Assembly: GCF_016808095.1 (NCBI RefSeq)
Contig: NC_068979.1
Location: 17,266,501 to 17,330,500 of the forward strand
DNA: 64,000 nt
Reading direction: 5' to 3'
From: Vigna angularis
Lineage: Eukaryota > Streptophyta > Magnoliopsida > Fabales > Fabaceae
The notes beneath the pieces were generated by a model. It did no database searches. It was not told the origin of the DNA and worked only from the letters and a program-made list of their open reading frames with translations. A program made the translations under genes and the position numbers. This document shows positions 39,836 through 52,371 of the stretch, piece after piece (within the stretch, counting starts at the first letter, position 1; the number at the start of each line of letters is the position of its first letter).

Positions 39836-41625
39836 TCAAGTTCTATCTTCACTATTGGTGTTCCTTTTTCTTTCATCACACCAACTCATCAACTGCTTCC
39901 GGTCAACCTTTTTGACTCTCATTGAATATGGAGCTTCAATTTCTATCACTCCATTCTCTTTATAGTCTTTCACAACCCACAACTTGTTCTTGAATCTTAC
40001 TAGTGTACCAAGTTTGAGTTGTGCCTGGATAGAGTCATCATGAACCTTCCTTCCTTTGCCATCTTTTTCTTCTTCCCTAACCTGTGATAAGAAACAATGT
40101 TTACCTTTGAAGACCGACTTTGCAGCTTTTGAACTAGTCAATGGTGCATCCTTACATGCAACTTTATGATTAGCCTCCTTTTCTTGAATCTGCTTCTCCC
40201 CTTTGAAGACATTAAAGATCACCTTTTCTTCTCGGTCTTGAAGCACTATCATCCCATCATCCACATTGATTATTACCTTTTCCGTTTTCATAAACGGTCT
40301 TCCAAGAATGATTGGGACCTTCTCATCCTCCTTCATCTCCATCACCACAAAATCTACCAGGAGTTTTAGTTTGTCTATGCAAACCATCATATCTTCCGCC
40401 ACACTATAAGGTTTCTTGGAAGATCCATCTGCCATTAGGAAAGTCACCTTTGTTGGCTTGACTTCAAGATCACCAATCCTTTCAAGTAGAGATAAAGGCA
40501 TCAGATTAATGCTTGACCCTAAATCAATTAGGGTTTTCCTTATTCTCTCCTTCCCTATGACGCAAGGAATAGTAAAACATCTTAGATCTTTCACCTTTGG
40601 AGGAAGTGACTTCTTCTCAATAGCACTGCAATCTCCCTTTTCATCTAGATATCTCTTCTTTGTGGAGACTTGCTTCATGTGCTTTGCATAACCTGGAATT
40701 TGTTGCAATGCTTCATTCAAAGGTATTGTAATCTCCGATTGCCTGAAGATGTCTTTAAAGCGCCCAAATTGTCTCTCTTTTTCAATCTTTTCACTCCCCT
40801 TAGGATAAGGAAGAATTTATCACTTTTCTCAATTTTTTTCTCTCTCCTCTTCTTTTCATTCATCCTCACCTAGTATCTCTTCTTTTCTCTCCACTCTTTT
40901 TCCAACTCAACACTCACTTTCTCATCCACCCTCTTGTCATATGTACTTACAATAGCTTTGCACTCTTCCCTAGGGTTAACCTAAGTATTAGCCCCAAAAC
41001 TCTTATTAGGCATATCTTCAAATCCTTAGCCATTTGGCCCATCTGTATCTCCAAATTTCTAATTGAAGCTTCAGTGCTTTTATGATTGGAGATGGTCACC
41101 TGAATAAATTGTTTAAGAACTTTGAAACCACGACTTCCCATTCAGTAAAGCTTTCCTCTGGAAAAGAATTCAACCATAACTTAGCATTGCCTCCCAAGGA
41201 GAAAGGAAACAAACTAAGCTTTATTACTTCATCCGGTACACCATTCATCTTTATAGTGTTGCAAATCTCATTGAATGTGGTGAGATGCTCATATGGACTT
41301 TCATGTGATAGCCCATTAAATTGGTTGCTCTTGACCAATTGTATCAACGCCGGTTTCACCTCCATTTTTGGAGCATTGACCCTCGGTCTAGTAATGCTAT
41401 TAAAGTGATGAGGGCCAACAACAAAGGTGTAATCCTCTAGAGTACGTCTACCATTGTTCTCTTCAGCCATCTCTTCAGTACTCTGGGTAGATCTTTGTGG
41501 TGAGGGTTGTAGAAGTGTTTCCGGAGAAGGAAATAATTCTCTAGAAGTTCGGATCCTCCTTCTCCTTCTACTTTCGTCCAAACCTTCAAGAAGAGGTTCC
41601 AAAGTTTTCCGTCTCCTAGTCCTAA
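39836..41625 (-). pseudogene. gag-pro: Element C gag-protease remnant with the same integrase-like tail
   Basis: From about 41625 down: gag N-terminus and core (LFPFSLGGNAKLWLNSFPEE), then a deletion joining KFLN to the later coiled-coil part (QFIQVTISNHKSTEASIRN), a broken stretch, and an open 295-codon segment (40720-39836) with protease (KTLIDLGSSINLMPLSLLE; VPIILGRPFMKTEKVIINV) and the tail FKNKLWVVKDYKENGVIEIE ... VDRKQLMSWC. The tail is conserved with C' although DNA around it has diverged. The zinc knuckle is lost in the deletion. Confidence 0.8.
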
Positions 41626-41802
41626 TTGTATCCTACATACACAAGAACGCAAAACCATAGAAACAATTATTAGCACAAAAAGATAGAGAAGATAAACTAA
41701 AAAGATAGAAAGATAAAAAAAATAAAAACAAAAAGATATGAAGATAAAAATTCAAGTCAAAGTTAATCAATAATCACATAAATAGAATAGTTAAACCACG
41801 AG
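41626..41802 (-). other. Element C leader
   Basis: AAAAGATA-rich on the plus strand, shortened relative to D. Non-coding. Confidence 0.5.
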
Positions 41803-41820
41803 TCCCCGGCAACGGTGCCA
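41803..41820 (-). other. Element C primer binding site (tRNA-Asp)
   Basis: TGGCACCGTTGCCGGGGA on the minus strand, with the same mismatch as in D. Confidence 0.85.
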
Positions 41821-41826
41821 AAAACT

Positions 41827-42763
41827 TGTTAACCCTCGGCAAGTGTAACCGAATCGTATCAAGTAATAATAAAACGGTAAGACAAAGTATTGTTTCCCAA
41901 AGGACTCACGCCCTAAACAGTTATGTGATTTGTTGATTAAATTAGACTTGTGAATAAATTCTTGTAGGTTTAAATGCAAATACTGAAAATTAAATATGAA
42001 TGCATGTATTGATCAATTGGATCAAAAGAAGCAAAGGTGATTGTAATTATAGAATGGTGATGTTGTTGGGGGTTTTCAATTCATCCTATCCACTCTCACG
42101 TATTCAAGAATTCATCTTCTTCATTAATGTTAATGCCACTTTCTAATTTACCTTAAACCCAATGTCTTGGTGATGAAAGCCTACTCCTAATCACTAGTTT
42201 ACAATGTCTTGTCTCCCTAGCAATTATTCATGCATTACATTCACCCAGAAGCTTAAAGGCAACCAATCCTCATATCCCTTTGTCTAGGCAATATTACTAT
42301 TGGGAGAATTTCTTCATGTCTAGATTTATCTATATGTGTCCATATAAATAAAATCAATTATCATACAATTGAATGAGTTTCACAAAGCATGCATAGAGTA
42401 TAGAAGAAACACCCTAAAAATTAATGAAAGAAAGCATATGAATTTTAGAACCAATTCAATACATGAGAGTTTCAAAGGATTACATTGATTCCCCAACAAC
42501 AATGAAGGTTTAGTTCACCATAATCATGGTGAAACTAGATGAAAAATAATGAAAGAATGAAAGATATAACCCTAGAATTTGAAGAGTGGAGCTTGAGCAT
42601 CCAAAATCCTCCTCCAAGGGGTGAAGAAAGTGTGATTTTGCTTCGTTCTACCAAAAGATACTAACCCTAGGTCGACTAAAATCTTATATAGACTCTTAAA
42701 GATTACAGAAAAGTGGCCCAAGGCCCATTAGAATGGCGCTCAGCGGTAATTACCGCTCGGCGG
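41827..42763 (-). mobile_element. Element C 5' LTR, truncated by element K
   Basis: A standard type 1 LTR from TGTTAACC through the leader and TATA region to the first dyads (CGCTCAGCGG near 42740). It is cut at 42763 where the K LTR starts. Unlike D it keeps the normal R/U5 part (compare 649-1350) and lacks the captured block, so C and D LTRs belong to different sublineages although their gag regions are nearly identical. Confidence 0.75.
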
Positions 42764-45111
42764 TGATGGGGCTGTCGCGGGCCATACAAATTTGATGTGC
42801 AAATAAGAATGCAATAGAGTGCTAAGAAGTGACTTCTAGGTCGTCTCTCAAGGACCAAATGTGGTTCGAGACTTATGTCAAACACGTAGTGGGGGCTTTT
42901 GAAAGTGTTTTTGTGCTTAGAAATGAACTAAATTAAAACTGGAATTAAATACAACCAAACATAATTGGAAACATTGAAATAAATGAACAAAGCATGAAGA
43001 CCGAACGGTCCTACAAATGACCGAACGGTTCTACATTGAGACCATACAATCTCTAAAAGTGAGGAAATTAGAAATGCAGGAAGCTAAAGAAGCCGAACAG
43101 ATTAGACAGCTTGAAATCAGTAAATTGAATGGTCCTAAAGCAAGATGTGTGAACTAATTAACATGCAAGAAATAAATGACAAAACACATCAATGCTCCTA
43201 AATTGCAATGTTGAACTAACAAATTAAATGCATATTGGAATAATGCTTGAAAATTGTAAAACAAAATCACCACCGATTCAAGCATCAACACAATATAAAG
43301 AGACCTTTTTAGGGCTAAAGCAAAATAAAAGACAAATCTGCAACGCTTAATGTGGCAATGACACTGCTAAAAAATAAAACGAATCTTCCTGGAAGAAAGG
43401 AAATAATTGGCTCCAAAAATAAATCCCAGCACCGTGCTGCTTCCTCCAATTAAAGTCTACGTTTTTCCCTTCCAGAAAAGTAAAATGCCCGCCTCCTTCC
43501 AGCACCTACATCAACGCATCTTCCTATCTAAAAGCAAATAAATGATTTTAAGAAAAGCTAGCTGTTGTCAGTGTGCTCTTCTCTCAGTCAGCGTGCACCA
43601 TCTTTTTTTTCAAGCTAAAATATAAAAACATTCCTACACAATGAAGCACCCTCCTAGAAGAAAAGGTTTATCCCATTCATCCCCTGAGACGGCGTATGCA
43701 CTCGTTGGCAAAAGAAAAGTTGCTTCTTTTCATTCCATCGTAACAGCGTGACGAAAATGTTCAAAAACATAGAAGCTCCAAACAACGTTCAACAACAAAA
43801 GCTAATGTAAGTAGCGGCTGGACAAATCCCTTTTACTAAACGAAATAAATTGAAAATGTGCTCTCCCATTCCATCATCATCAGGCCGTCAACATGTTGGA
43901 AGAAATGAAAATAAAAACATTCAATCACAAGTGCTTTTTCCAAAAATCTAAAGGAAGAGTAAATGTGTTTCTTTCATTTGCCAATGCAAATTAACGTGAA
44001 TAACATTTTCAAGCTCTCAAAATGTTCAAAGAAAAATCATCATGCCCCCTTGAAGAGTGGCGGCTCCCCTGAATGAAAAGATGAATCCCTTAGCCATAAC
44101 CTCCATGTGCGTGGCATTTTTTTTAAAATGAAAGATCATGTCCCTCCTCTTTCCCATCCAGCCAAAGTATATGCTCCTTCATGTGCTTGTTGGACTCGTC
44201 TTCTTTGCTGGACCAGCTGTTGGACGTGCAGCCCTTGCTCTCTTTCGTGTGTTGCTGCCCTTCTAACGCTAGACAGCGTGTGTGCAGCTCGAGGCAGCAA
44301 ATTGCTGGATGTCGCCACCTGCCTTGCTGGACAACCCGCGCCTCTCTTCTCATGGGTCGTGATGAGCTCTTCATTTTGCAGCTCCCAAGCTTGTTGTATT
44401 TCCTTTGGCCCGTGATGTGCTGCTGCTGCTCAAAAACTGGACGGTGATGCTGGCCTGCTGCAACTTCAAGCCCAATGTTGAACGAATAAGTTGTTGTGTG
44501 CACCACCTGGACATGCTACTGTTGCCTAGTTGGACCTGCCAATGTGGGCTGCTCTCTTCTCTTGTTGCACCTCCATTCTTCACGTGTTGGATTGTTGGAT
44601 GAAGAAATAAATGGGTGCAGGTCGTGGCATGCTGGACCATGTGTGTTGCTCCAACCAACTCTTCTTCAATTGCAAAAAAAAGAAAGATGCTTCTACTGAC
44701 GTGAATTCCAGCCCAACCCCCGTGTGCACCTCTTCAATTGAATGCACCCTTTCTAATAAGCCCAAAATGAATCCAGCCATGACACCATGTGGTTGCTGCT
44801 TCTAAAGGAAAATCAAGTGCATTCTCCAAAATAAAATCTTGTGTTGCACATCAATAATAAACCTCCACCTTTGGGCTCAATTGCCATTTCTCATTTAACT
44901 TCCAAATGTCCCAAATTGTATTTGCAAAATTTTCCCTGCAATTAATAATGCAAATAATTAGCTCAGATAATTCAAATTGATTAAAATAAGAATTTCTGAT
45001 TAAATTAAGCACAATTAGCAAAAACGGAAAAATACTGGACATTCAAGCACAATTCCCTGATTAAATTCGGTACAATAAGCTAAGTGAAGTCAAGAAAATA
45101 TTGACTCAACA
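42764..45111 (-). mobile_element. Element K 3' LTR
   Basis: 2348 bp, ends TGATGGGGCTGTCGCGGG and ...TTGACTCAACA on the plus strand. It contains ACCGAACGGT-like motifs (about 43000-43040) and a GC-richer stretch (44100-44800) with many small overlapping frames on both strands, none of which resembles a protein family. Confidence 0.75.
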
Positions 45112-46569
45112 AAATAGACCACACTTGGGAAACATCAAGACGCAGATCAAGGAATAGTTAAAAGGACATCAGGGGTATGACACAAACTCAGCACGCAGAA
45201 AACAAAGACTCACAAGGAAATGAACAGAATTACACAGTTCTCAAGGAATCTAGACAAAGAAAAGGAGTAGACAACATCCAACACAGAATGAATCACAGAA
45301 AGCAAATACTCATGAAATCATCCAAACAATTCCAAGCATGGCAAATGGATCAATCAGCTCAAGAGGTGAATCAAAAGTAACAAAACCTTATAGATGCACT
45401 ATCAGTGTTTCTCTCAAGTGTTTAGGGTAAACAGTTTGAAAGCAATGTACTCAAGAAAGCAGGCAACGACAGACTTGACAAGTCTCTAACATCAACACTC
45501 AAAACATATGCATGTTCAAATCAAAAGGTCTTTTATGGATGTAATGGGGCCAAGGACAAGGGATGATATAATATGGATGAGAAGCTATAAACCAAAAGAA
45601 ATAGAGGAGCAATGGGGAACAATTGTAAACATAGTCAAATGATATCCAAAACCTCTAATTCAATCATCTTCTTGACTCCATTATTCACAATCTTTTTTTT
45701 TTATTTTTCTCTCATTTTTTCTATTTTTTTTTCTTTTTTTTTCATCTTGTCTCTTTTTCTTTTCTCTCTCTTTAGGACACAACTGTAAGAGACAAGATAC
45801 ACATCATATTTACAAAAAAAAAAACAAAACAAGAAGAGGAACCAACTACCCAATTCATCAAAATCCCCAAGAAGACCACACTTGTTCCAAAAACACTTAC
45901 AAAGCTCCAAAATTCCCTAAGGTTAAGGTAATCATGGTTTTTCACTTAGGGCTAGTGTATGAGCTTCAAAACAAAGAAATTGGGAAAGTATAGGCTCAAA
46001 AGGGGTTATCAAAGGATTATACCAAGGTAAGCTTATTTGGCTAGAAAGGCTAAAGAACAACATTGCCTTTATCACTTCCAAACATGCATATCAATCAAGA
46101 ATCATAAAAAAGAATCAAGCCAAGGAATATGCGCATGCAATCAAGAGACATATCACACAAGAAAGAACATAAAGTGACTCAAATCTCACATAGGGTATTT
46201 CTATCACAATCAAATCAACCTCTCAAACATCATAATCATCTTTCCAAGCAAAGAAAAGCAAGGATTTCAAACCATAAGAGTATCAATGAAGTAAAGGAAA
46301 AACCTACAACCTAAAAAAAGTCCATAAATCAAGAGAAACATGCAAACTGTACACAAACGACAAAAATAACCTAGAAAAGAAAACATTTATCCAAGAAAAC
46401 AAAAACTAATGAAGAAAAATAAAAATCTCCCCCAATAGACCACACTTAGACTACACAATGTCCTCAATGTGTCATAAGCATAAGATCAGAAATCAGAACA
46501 GTGAACAGATCATAGACAAGTGCAATAAAAGTAGGGAAAGGGGGAGAAGGGAAAAGAAAACTCCCCTGG
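45112..46569 (-). other. Element K 3' untranslated internal region
   Basis: Non-coding; closely parallels 14052-15470 of element L, including the AAATAGACCACACTT start and the ATGGGGCCAAGGACAAGGG phrase. Long T and A runs near 45690-45830. Confidence 0.6.
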
Positions 46570-48181
46570 TCATGGTGGCAGTTGCCAATTTTGGACTATC
46601 AGGGAGATGTTTTCTACCACAGGATCCAGCAAGGAAGTTTTAAGGAAGAATTGCTTCATCCTCCAGATTTGATCTAGTAGGGAAATGTCTTCCACAGTTG
46701 GATCTAAGAAGCAAAGATTGGTGATGAGTGGGTTCAGCCGGTGCCTATTGATCTTGAAGCTGTTTTGTAGGCTCGCACCTTTGTTCACCACTATGGGTGC
46801 TTGTTGGTCAAATTCATGTGTACCTCCTACAATAGGGTTAGTGCAATGTGGTTCCAAAGAAATGACATGCAGGGGTATAACACCCAATCCCAGTGTAACA
46901 GGCTGAACCTCAGATATATCCTCAGAACATGAATCAAATTCAAATTTAGAAACAATATCAAACACAGGCTCAGATTCATGAAGTGCATGGAGAATAAACA
47001 TTCATATGTGATAGCAAAAAGTGGTTCTCATCATGTAGAGACGGAGAATTAAAAGCATGCTCATCAACAATACAATCATCAACATACCTATCAACTACAT
47101 AATCATGAACAACATAATCATCAACAACATAATCAAACTGAGGTATGTTTACCTCCACTTCCCTAAACATGGCTGAAGTGGTGGAAGATGATGATGGTCT
47201 ACCTATCTCAAAAGTGTTGCTTATATCTTCCTGTTCCTTAAAATCTTCATCAGTCTCCTCAGATGCAAGAGTAGGGACATAGGGCGGTAGGAAAGTAGGT
47301 GGCGTAGTAGTAAACTCATGACTCTGCTCCTCATCTCCTATGTGGATGACACTGACATCATCAGGAATCTGAACAGTCTGAAATGGTGATTGCCCTAAGT
47401 CTTGAGACTGTTCCTGATTGAGCTGAGTGGTCATCTACCCTATCTGATTGCTCAAGCTTTGAAAGTATGCTTTGTTCTCTTGCTGAAACTGAAGGTTTTG
47501 CATGGTCATCTTCTCCAACAACTCTTGCAATGTAGGCTCAGAAGTAGAAGGTTGAGGAGCTATTTGGGCAGGCTCATAAAGTTGCAACTGCTGTTGTTGC
47601 TGGACTGGCAGAGGCATACAAGTATTTTGGAATGGTGGTTCTTGATATTGATGTTTTACGGTCCCATACCATTCCATGTTAGGATCATTCCACCCAGGAT
47701 CATTGTTGTAACCATACTGCACAGGGAAGAATTTGTCCAGAAACTGATGCTCAAGATCTTCCCAACTGGTGACGGATCCTGGAGGAAGACAATATCCCCA
47801 ATCCTTTGCTACTCCTTGTAATGAGTGCGGAAATTCCCTTAAGAAAATGTGATCATCCGGGACATCTGGAGGTTCCATTACAAAGCAAATGAGATAGAAC
47901 TTCTCCAAATATTTATGTTGGCATTCACCTGCAAAACCATGAAACTCGGGAAACAAATGTATCAGTCCAGTGTTGAAAACACAACAAACATCCTCCTCAT
48001 CAAGTGGAACCGGCTCCCAAGGAGCACTCTCAGGAGTTAGAGTATGAGTCATATTGTTCTCAACATAGAAATCAACAGAATATACATGAGAACTAAACTT
48101 AGAGTTAGATGCAGAAGGAGAATCATAATTATAGGCACAAGTAGAAGAAGCAGTATTCACATAATCAAAATAGGTAGACAT
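46570..48181 (-). pseudogene. gag: Element K gag joined to an integrase C-terminal remnant
   Basis: ATG at 48181. The N-terminal part is unremarkable; the gag core follows (LFPEFHGFAGECQHKYLEKF, PDVPDDHIFLREFPHSLQGV, AKDWGYCLPPGSVTSWEDLE, HQFLDKFFP), a typical Athila-group capsid. A Q-rich segment with NQIG then TAG at 47435-47437 (glutamine expected) leads into TTQLNQEQSQD and an acidic stretch to 46976. In another frame, 46570-47001 holds SLQNSFKINRHRLNPLITN, which matches the very end of integrase in L ([16 protein letters not shown]). All of pol between has been deleted. Confidence 0.75.
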
Positions 48182-48345
48182 GGTGAAAGCAGGGGTGAAA
48201 GGAAGAATGCAATGAAAATATACAACTAAAGCTATCTAAATGCAACACACAATACAACACACACAAAACAGAACAACACACTCACATCACAAGACAAAAC
48301 ACAACATATACTAACATAACAAAAAACCTAAGACCGAACAGTTGG

Positions 48346-48363
48346 TCCCTGACAACGGCGCCA
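48346..48363 (-). other. Element K primer binding site (tRNA-Asp-like)
   Basis: TGGCGCCGTTGTCAGGGA on the minus strand, two mismatches to tRNA-Asp, 5 bases from the LTR end. Confidence 0.8.
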
Positions 48364-48368
48364 AAATT

Positions 48369-48812
48369 TGATGCGGCTGTCGCGGGCCATACAAATTTGA
48401 TGTGCAAATAAGAATGTAGTGTAGTGCTAGGAAGTGACTCTTAGGTTGTCTCTCAAGGACCAAATGTGGTTCGAGACTTAGGTCAAACACATAGTGGGGG
48501 GTTTTGAAAGTGTTTTTGTGCTTAGAAATGAACTAAATTAAAATTGGAAATTAAATACAACCAAACATAATTGAAAACATTGAAATAAATGAACAAAGCA
48601 TGAAGACCGAACGGTCCTACAGATGACCAAACAGTTCTACATTGAGACCAAACGGTCTCTAAAAGTGAGGAAATTGGAAATGCGGGAAGCTAAAGAAGCC
48701 GAACAGATTAGACAGCATGAAAACAGTAAATTGAATGGTCCTAAAGCAAGATGTGTGAACTAATTAACATGTAAGAAATAAATGACAAAACACATCAATG
48801 CTCTTAAATTGC
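48369..48812 (-). mobile_element. Element K 5' LTR, truncated by element M
   Basis: Starts TGATGCGGCTGTCGCGGG; nearly identical to 42764-43207. Element M begins at 48813. Confidence 0.8.
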
Positions 48813-51055
48813 TGATGAGTGCATATTTGTGCCCCCATTTATGCTTTAAAATTAAAATTTTGATGGGATAATTGTGTTTAAATGGTTGATTTTAAGTGAA
48901 TTTGTGATGATTGGAATTGTTGGGTTTGGGAATAAAAAGGGACTTAAAAGGTGATTTTTAGATGCATAAATTATTCTTGGAAATTCTTACGTTTATTTGT
49001 GCAGCTGAGAATATAAGTTTTATTGGTCCAAATAGCAATTCAAGGCCCAAAATCATATTTTATTCGGAAAATAAGATACAAATGAGCCAAACAGACAGAC
49101 TTTACCCTTGCACCTCCCAATTTTCCTACATACACCCATCTTCTCATAACCAGGCCCATCACGAAGCCAAATAGTAATCCTATTCTGAACACACCCCCTA
49201 AATTTCCTTACTCATACCCCTCCTACCATTAACTAGTCCGACTTCACCAGATCATGCCACGTGGCAATCCACCATTAACAAATTGAACCATACAAATGAT
49301 GCCATATCATTAATCCTTTCACTTACTAGTGAACCAATCAGAACACGCCACCTCAGCCCTAACACATGTGCATCATCTTCTCCAAAGAGAAACCCTAATC
49401 CAAACCCTAGCCACCTATAGTGTCATTCGTCACTGCCGCAACCTCCACGACTACCGTTCATCTCCTCCTTTCCTGCCGACGCATCAACGGACCACCATTC
49501 CCGCCACCACAACGCCTCAACCATTCCGCTGCGACAGCACCGTCAACAATTAAGCCACCGCAAGCAACCACCACGCTTCTCGCTCACCATCTTCATCTTC
49601 TCCCTAGCGTCCCCGGCATCATCACCGTCGCACAACCCCGGACGACTATCAACCTTCAAACAGCGCCACCAGCCTCCATCAAAATCGAGAGAACCAACCA
49701 CCCAAAATCACGATCTTCATCGCGTCTCTCCTCGCGAGTTCGCCAAACCGCGTCCGTCACTACCGCACCACCACCACGTCGCGGCCTCCATCATCAATCT
49801 CCATCTCTAATCGCGACATCACCTCGTAGGACACCCTGTCGCCTCCACGCCACTCGCGCCTTGCCACTACAGCACTGCCACTGCCATGGCCGCAACCATC
49901 TTGCAGCCGTCGCACGACCTTCTTCCACGGCCAGTCATCATCTCAGACCTACAAATCCAAAAACCCAGAAAACCCAATCTGAACAAAGCTCGCACACCAT
50001 CCTCACCACACCATCTCCTCGTTGAGTCGTCGCCGCAAGGACCGTCATCCACCATCACAGCGCATCAGTCACGCCCGCCACCACTAGGTGAGTCCCTCCA
50101 CCATCGCGCAACCAACCGCACTTCCATAACCAGCAAATCAATCACAGAAGCCGCGGAGCAATGCGGGACAGAGAAAGCCCTTTCCCCCAATCTGCAAAAC
50201 CTTAATTTTGGGTGGGAAAGGGGCTGACACGTGGCGAGTTTCCATTGGCCATGACCATATGAGTCAAAGCTGGTCAACAAGCCTTCTCTGGTCAAAGTTT
50301 GGTCAAACAAGGACTTTTGGTGCAATTTTGGGAAGTTTAGAAGGGACTAAAGTGCAGATAGAAGAAATTTTAGGGCTTATGTGTAATTTTGGAAAATTTA
50401 GAAAAAGCTAAAAGATAAAAGTCAATTGTTGAAATAATTTAATTTCGGAATATCAACAGAAAATATCTTCCAAATAATGTTTTAATTATCTAAATCTTTT
50501 AGTTATTTGGAAGATATAAGATAAAAGATTCTCTCAACTGAATATTCAGAGTCCAAGCCCAATCAAGCCCTATATAAAGAAACCCAAGGGAGGCAGAAAA
50601 GGGAACTTCACTTCATTCATTCATTCACTACTTCTCTCTCTTATTTCATCTTGTATTCAACTTCATTCATGGAGAGCTAAGCATCTAGGGTTATTCTGTT
50701 GTAATTCCATGATGGATTCTGAGGTTACGTTCAGTTAATGCAATTGTTTACTTTGATTATTGATTTAATTTGTTCTCTCTATGTCTTTCATCTCTCTATC
50801 TTTTTAAAAGTAAAGATTTTTGCATCATAATGTGTTTGAATCTACATGCATATTGATTATATGAGTTCCAGGGTTTCTAGGTTTAATTAAGAATATACTT
50901 TGATTTAATTTAAGAACTTTCATATGATTAAATGGTTTTTACTATCAATTGAGAATGTACTTTGGTTGGTAGTAATAATTTCAACTATAATTAATTGAGA
51001 ATTTAATTTGATTGATTAACTTTTAACTTGGTTAGGGGATTTAAGAATAGACATG
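48813..51055 (+). mobile_element. Element M: LTR (and possible leader) of an unassigned retrotransposon
   Basis: Starts TGATGAGTGCATATTTGTGC directly at the break in the K LTR. A TATA box lies at 50571-50578 (TATATAAA), followed by a CATTCATTCATTC leader. A GC-rich, proline/threonine-coding stretch (49420-50060) is low-complexity LTR sequence and not a gene. The piece is cut by H at 51055 before any PBS or gag, so its family cannot be named. Confidence 0.6.
50571..50578 (+). promoter_or_regulatory. TATA box of element M LTR
   Basis: TATATAAA in the context CAAGCCC-TATATAAAGAAACCC, with the transcript start expected about 30 bases downstream. Confidence 0.6.
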
Positions 51056-52371
51056 TGATGACAAATTTATGAACACCGAAAACGGCGCCACAAACTTGTT
51101 TAACAATCGCCAAGTGTGACCGAATCGTATCAAGTAATAAAACTAGGTAAGATCAAGTATCGTTTTTCCAAAGGACTCACGACCTAGTTAGTTATCTGAT
51201 TTATTGATTATTTAAGACTTGTGAACAATTGATTTTAGGTTTTAAATGCAAAAAAACTAATTAAACATGTATGCATGAATGTTATCAATGGCAAAAAGAG
51301 TAAAACAAACACGTAATGAATGATATGGATGAGTATGTTGTTGGGGTTATCAATTTCATCTTATCCACTCTCATATACTTTAGGAATTCATCAATCTTTT
51401 CATCAATGTTAATGTCACTCTCTAAATTACCTTGTCAAGAAGGCCTATCCTTAATTACGAGTTCATACAATTCCTAGCATTCCTAGTAATTAATTCTGAA
51501 GTGCAGGAGCTTAAAGGCAACCAATATGCTATTGGGAGAAATTCCCCGGATCTAGATTTCCCCTTACGTTCCCATATCGACAAAATCAATAATCATAGCA
51601 ATGAATGAGTTAAACAAAGCAAGCATTAAGCAAAGAGGAAAAACCCTAACTAATGATGAAAGAAAGCATGTATCTTAAAGTAAGATGTTAAAACATTAAT
51701 TCCATATATGAGAGTTTCACAAGACTACATTGATTCCCCAACAACAATACAAGGTTTAGTTCACCATATTCATGGTGAATATAGATGAACAATAATGAAA
51801 GAATGAAAGATAAAACCCTAGAAAGATGAGAAGGTAGCCTAAGCATCCAAGATCTTCCTCCAAGGGGTGGAAAAGAGAGTGTTTGCTTCGTCTCAGCCAA
51901 AGATACAAACCCTAGGAACACCTAAAGCTTATATATTGTTCGTAATAATACAGAAAATTAGGCCCAAGCCCAAAATAGTGTCGCTCAGCGGTAAACTACC
52001 ACTCAATGGTAAGTGCGTGAGTTGTTTTCCTCCCCTCAGCGGCCTTTTCACCCCTCAGCGTAGCCAACGTGGGTTCCTGAGTGCCGCTCAGCGGTAAACT
52101 GCCGCTGAGCGGTAGTTGCGACTTCTCCTTTTGCACTTTTTGATGTCTTTTCTGATTCCATCTCTATCCTTCTTCACTTCTTTCACCAAATTCACCTTAA
52201 AACCTGCATAAAACACTGAAATCAAGCATAAACCTGTCCAGCTCTCTTATTTCAAAAAATATGAACAAAAGCATGATTTCAAGCTAGTTTCTAAGTGTTA
52301 AAGGTTGCTTTTAGTATCAATTTTAAGCATGAAAATAACAGTTTTTCAACTGTTATCACAACCCCAAACTT

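Larger units (their letters stand above)
42764..48812 (-). mobile_element. Element K: pol-less Athila-like LTR retrotransposon
   Basis: 3' LTR 42764-45111 and partial 5' LTR 48369-48812 flank a 3.2-kb internal region holding a PBS (48346-48363), a gag (48181 down to 46976) and a remnant of the integrase end (46570-47001). The LTRs share their first 440 bp with few differences and resemble those of L. RT, RNase H, protease and the integrase core are absent. The 5' LTR is cut by M. Confidence 0.8.

Noticed and set aside
44107..44805. Several overlapping 60-127 residue frames on both strands
   Set aside because: They are within the K LTR. Being open in many frames reflects composition (few AT-rich stops) and none resembles a known protein.
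49420..50025. 201-residue proline/threonine/serine-rich frame
   Set aside because: It lies inside the element M LTR, in a GC-rich low-complexity stretch upstream of the TATA box, and overlapping frames on both strands are equally open. No family resemblance.
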